NCBI GenBank assembly: GCA_949825025.1
Contig: OX463778.1
Coordinates: forward strand, 12,548,171 to 12,612,170
Direction of reading: 5' to 3'
Source: Siphlonurus alternatus
Taxonomy: Eukaryota > Arthropoda > Insecta > Ephemeroptera > Siphlonuridae
DNA: 64,000 nucleotides
The notes under the pieces: model-generated
Database searches by the model: none
What the model was told of the DNA's origin: nothing
The model's input: the letters and a program-made list of their open reading frames with translations, nothing else
Made by a program: the position numbers and the translations under genes
Shown: piece after piece, positions 59,881 through 64,000 of the stretch
Layout of the letters: every line of letters begins with the position of its first letter
How positions within the stretch are numbered: position 1 is the stretch's first letter

Positions 59881-60426
59881 CTAATTCTATCCTAACTTAA
59901 AAATTAGTAATTTAGAAACATATTTCTACTATTCCATTCTCATTCAGTGCGTCATATTTTAACGTCTAAAATTGGCACGCCAGTATAAATTTCAACTCTG
60001 TATTAAAAATAAATATTTACATACTATGATCAATAAAACAATTTTCCATTCAAAATGGTGTAGGATATAATTAGAATGTATTATAAATCACGTGAAAGGA
60101 TAAACAAAATAATGAACTTGACTTAAGGTAGTAACGCAGACAACAGATAGTTTTGTGGATTACGTAACGGAGGTAGCAAAGGCTTTTCTAAATCTGTGCA
60201 AACAACAGCCTAAGCCAGCACCGTGTATACAGACGGTAGGCAACAAACAGCAGCAGCAGGATATCCGTGTATCCGGTCTTTTGATGTGCCGCAATACAAT
60301 GACGGTAACAAGCAGCAGGGGCTTCAATCGAGTAAAGGTCAGCCCGTTAGTGAGAACTGGAATACTCGGCACTTTTTGCACCCAAGTTCCTCTTTCTCTT
60401 TTATTTTCTCATCTCTTTCTTTCTCT
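59881..60426. other. Non-coding interval
   Basis: GC-balanced at 60160-60400; frames continuing into the CT array have no recognised domain. Confidence 0.4.
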
Positions 60427-60444
60427 CCGTCTCTCTCTCTCTCC

Positions 60445-60530
<86 letters not shown>
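60427..60530. repeat. (CT)n microsatellite
   Basis: Nearly pure CT, with one CCGT interruption at its left. Confidence 0.97.
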
Positions 60531-60534
<4 letters not shown>

Positions 60535-61797
60535 TTTCCTATAGTAATATCTCAAATTCAGCATTCAATTATTTTGCTATTCAAAAATCTTTATATATAT
60601 AAAATAAATTTTTGCTTTGAAAATTTTAACCCTTTGATGTATTATAAACCTTATTTTCCTTATACATAAAATTCAATACAACCTTTTAATATAAAATAAT
60701 TTTATTATTAAATAAATCATGCAATTAACTAAGTGAGTTTATTAAAAAATGAATGAGTATATAATAATATTATTATAATAAATTAAATTTGACACAAGAT
60801 TTTGTTAAAAGGTAATTAAATAATTGGATAAAATATTAATTATAAAGGTTTATGACAGCCTTTTTGATAATCAATAAAGTATTTTCGTAATAAACACTAA
60901 CATATTGCGTCATGTAGGTTATTGAGGTGCACTGATTTTCAAATATGTTAAATCGACAGCCGCGACTACTTTTTTTTTTACCCTGAGTATAAAATTACAC
61001 ACCTTAATCCATATCCTCCAGGCAACGGATAGCTTCATAGTTGAGGAATTATCATAGAGGGAACACATAGAAAATGAAGACAGAATTACATAATAAATTA
61101 GCGTATACATTTCAATTTTGCGCTGATTTAACTTTTATGAAAAGCAGTGTACGCAGCACTACTATGACCAGCATGTCCTCGATAAGACCGTACTTGTGTT
61201 GCCTGGAGATTAAGGGGTCCCAATGAAGGGGTCTCCATGTACCCCGATCCTACGAACTGCAGAGTGACTTTGAATGAGGTTCAAGTATAGAGAGCTCATT
61301 TGATGCAGGGGTCAGGATCAAACGTCGCTATATTTTCTACTTGGCTGAACTTTACTCAAATTTCAAATTAGCTTATATGCACCACAAAACCCATTAGTAT
61401 TGTTTATTCAATCCATTTGTCCATAACTCAATGAATAAATTTTGTTTTGACTTATAATTTAAAGTTGTATTTTTATTTTATATATTCTAAATAAAGCGTA
61501 TAACATTTCAAATATTTATTAATTTCACTTACAAGACAAGTCAACGTAATTTAATGTGTGACCATGTTTTGATAGTTCTGAAAGAAATATTTTTATAAAT
61601 TTAACATATTATGCTGACTTCGTCTTAAAATAAAACTAACAAGTGAGCTATATTGTGTGACTTCAAAATATTCAATGCTACAATATTACATGACTGTGAC
61701 GTCACAACAAATTTCAAGCATTAGGCATCAAAATTGGTTTAATTTTATTTAAATAATATATTATAATATTTGTATCTGATAGTCTATAAGACTAATC
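60531..61797. other. Non-coding AT-rich interval
   Basis: GC-balanced at 61140-61330; TGACGTCA at 61697-61704. No gene recognised. Confidence 0.45.
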
Positions 61798-62190
61798 CCA
61801 CGTTTCGTCAGTGCAACGCATATTGCATGCTTTACAGGAGCCTGCTAGCCTGCCGCGCCATATTGTTAATTGTTGTGTTGCATCAGCACTATCAGCAGCG
61901 TGCAGCGTGTAACAGAGAAAATGTAGAAAAAAATTAATTATAAATTATAGATGGCAATTATTACATTAATATCGTTTCCATATCATCTGCTAGTTTAAAA
62001 AGATTACACCAAGCTACATTTTCGTATCCTTAAATAATAATTATACCTGGCAACAAAGTCAATTTTTCTATTTTTTTTTTTTTTTTTTTTCAATGCTTTA
62101 GAGTGTGCGGTGTGAGGGTGAGATAAACAGCTGGGCGTTATCCTGTAAGTAGGCAACAATCTCGTGGCGCTGCCCCATATACATTTGCAC
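61798..62190 (-). repeat. 400-bp repeat, inverted partner of 28400-28800
   Basis: ATTGCATGCTTTACAGGAGC, TGTTGCATCAGCACTATCAG, TTTCCATATCATCTGCTAGT, GTTATCCTGTAAGTAGGCAA and ACAATCTCGTGGCGCTGCCC are reverse complements of the 28400 copy in the same order. A poly-T run has expanded at about 62072-62090. A 62-codon frame here is not a gene. Confidence 0.75.
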
Positions 62191-63708
62191 AAAAATATTC
62201 AAGCATTATAGTTATTTTCAATCGCAATGTCTTATAAGTGATATTAATTACCTTATTAGGAGGAGGGGGGGGGGCAAATATTTACTTCCATTGCTAAATT
62301 TAATCCATTGTTAAAATGTTTAAATTTTTGTTTATTAATTTTAAAATGCGTGTATTTTACGCGCTTTTATTTTATACACACTCATGCTTATTGAAAGTCA
62401 TCTTTTTTATGAACATTTTCAAATAATTTGTAAGCTTTAAAAAAACACCTCTTTCTATATCCATATCAAAAAAGTTAAAAATCTTAATTTTTTTCAACAG
62501 ACCTCTTGCCAAATCTCGAAAACAAACAAGGATAACTTTCTGTATATCCTGAGGTTTAACTATTGTTGTTTAAAAAAAAAATACAAAAACTTTCAAATCT
62601 CCTGACACGTTTCCTCTCTCTATATCTTTCAAGGAGTTCTCCTACATATATGTTTAAATATATATATGGAAAATTTAAGACAAATATTCTTCTTTATTTT
62701 TTTTTTAAAAAAAGTTTGTTGAAGCTTCTCTTGTTCTTATCATCCACTTGAAGCATTTTCAGAAGGTCATTAAAGTGGTTTCTAAGAACGTATTAGTTGC
62801 TACTCGTATGCTGGCGGTTATACATCGTTCGTCTACTATACCGTTCACAAGGCTTGCCTATCGGCTAGGGGCAACCAATCCTTCAACCACCAAGCTTATC
62901 TGAGCAAGAAGAGACGCCTCTTAGCTGCTTTACAAAAGAGAGTTCATTTGATCTGCAGTGGTCGTACTTACATTTTCAGATCTTCTTCTTTTCTTATATA
63001 TCTGCTACTGGCATAAAGAAAAATATCTAACCTACAACCATACGTAACTCAAAAAAAATATATATAAAAGACCAATGACTTTTTTTTTTTCAATACTTTT
63101 TTTTTAAGAAGTCAAAGGTTTGGAATAAAAGGATGTCTTTGTGCATCATTCGTCTTTTCTGTTCCCATTTTTCTACCTAATAATAACGATTCACAAAAAA
63201 AAAATATAAAAATAAAAAAATATATAAATATATACGAATAAAAAATTATATAGCGAGCAGAATTGTGACAATTTTTATATACTATATTTTTAAATTTATT
63301 TCCAAGAAATATCAAGTTGATTTATGATACTTATTTTCCTCAATTAAAGTAGAACGACAGGAAGCGTGAAGTGATCAGGAAATAAAAAAAATGTTCTAAA
63401 ATAGGAATACGACGATTTATATTATTATATGAAATGGCAGTATTAACAGTTGATTTCCCACACATGACCCACGTGCTGTGAGAATTCTATGTCTAATTTG
63501 ATATAACAATAGTTTTAAGACTCACTTGATAAAATAAATGTCTGCAACAATAATAGAATTACGGAAGCAAGGAACCAAGGAATTAATTAATTATGACTAA
63601 TTATTATGATTCTAGTCGGCCTTAGTCACACAAAAAAAAATCCTTAAATGAAAGTAAAACAAATATTATGGGTGATATCAGTACAAAAAAAGTCAACAAT
63701 CACTGCGT
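62191..63708. other. Non-coding AT-rich interval
   Basis: G run near 62265; GC-balanced patch at 62780-62960. No gene or RNA recognised. Confidence 0.45.
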
Positions 63709-63816
63709 TCACATGACAGTATTTAATACGCATTCGTTGACGACGCATAATGTTATTCTTACGAGGTGTCGTCAATGGGTACGTTCCGTACGTATATATT
63801 AAACACCGTCATGTGT
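63709..63816. mobile_element. MITE, family I
   Basis: CACATGACAGTATTTAATAC at the left pairs with ATATTAAACACCGTCATGTG at the right; CGTTGACGACG and TGTCGTCAATG inside. The second copy is nested at 53545-53646. Confidence 0.7.
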
Positions 63817-64000
63817 ATAAACGTAATGTAATAATAGAGAATTAAAAGATTTTATCTTAATTTAAATAAATTTAAATTATTAAAGTTGAAAAATAGTATT
63901 CACATCCTAAAAAAAACTATTTAAAAAAATGGAATTGTTTGAAAAATATGTGTAAAAAATGTTCAATATATGAAAGCACCTTAACGCCTATAAACAACGT

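Overview
This is a strongly AT-rich window of nuclear DNA from an invertebrate animal. Three things point to an arthropod: 5'-truncated Jockey/CR1-type LINE fragments, short tRNA/5S-headed SINE relics carrying a conserved core seen (from memory) in insect-like repeats, and very long (CT)n/(GA)n, (TA)n and (AAAT)n arrays. The species cannot be fixed from the sequence. I find no convincing host protein-coding gene, no intact tRNA or rRNA gene and no CRISPR. The open frames are short and are mostly microsatellite translations (SLSLSL, ERERER, IYIYIY), fragments of transposons, or chance frames. Two short stretches have splice-acceptor-like starts and are listed only as weak exon candidates.

The real content is transposon debris, dominated by palindromic MITE/foldback elements in at least nine families. 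Family A (about 320 bp) has inner ends TTTTATTGCAGAAAT and two versions of the outer ends: A-I with TGGACAACC and A-II with GGAGTATCGACC. Family B has GTCCCTCGTCC ends. Family C has TTAA flanks. Family D has GGCGGATTCA ends. Family E has GTACACTCGCC ends and the core CAAGGCTGCAAAGGG. Family F has CGATTCACGAAG ends and CTAACCACGTTTAG arms. Family G has CAGTCAAATT ends with TA flanks and doubled CCGGAAGT motifs. Family H shares the A-I outer end but has a different interior with ATGACTATGACGTCAC. Family I has CACATGACAG ends. There are also single foldbacks, the largest a near-perfect palindrome of about 934 bp at 12737-13670.

Layout: 1-6.8 kb is sparse, with one C element and a SINE relic around a (TA)n array. 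6.8-11.9 kb is a dense MITE and LINE cluster with nested insertions. 12.7-17.8 kb holds the long palindrome and several foldbacks. 19.2-23.2 kb holds CT/GA arrays and A, E and F copies. 24.8-26.2 kb holds a CACTG-ended element with reiterated GGGTC motifs and a 5S-like segment, next to a 5S-headed SINE. 27-35 kb has scattered G, H, E, F and D copies and hairpins. 36-43 kb holds arrays, LINE tails, B elements and a SINE. 46-55.3 kb is a second dense cluster with nested and back-to-back MITEs. 56-64 kb holds an A copy, a B copy, the best LINE fragment (reverse-transcriptase C-terminal region, 59381-59878 minus strand), and an inverted copy of a 400-bp repeat first seen at 28.4 kb.

Nothing here works together as a pathway or operon. 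The insertion order can be partly read from nesting. Two functional hints are worth testing: CRE-type TGACGTCA octamers and ETS-type CCGGAAGT motifs are carried by MITE families, and the long hairpins could feed small-RNA pathways.
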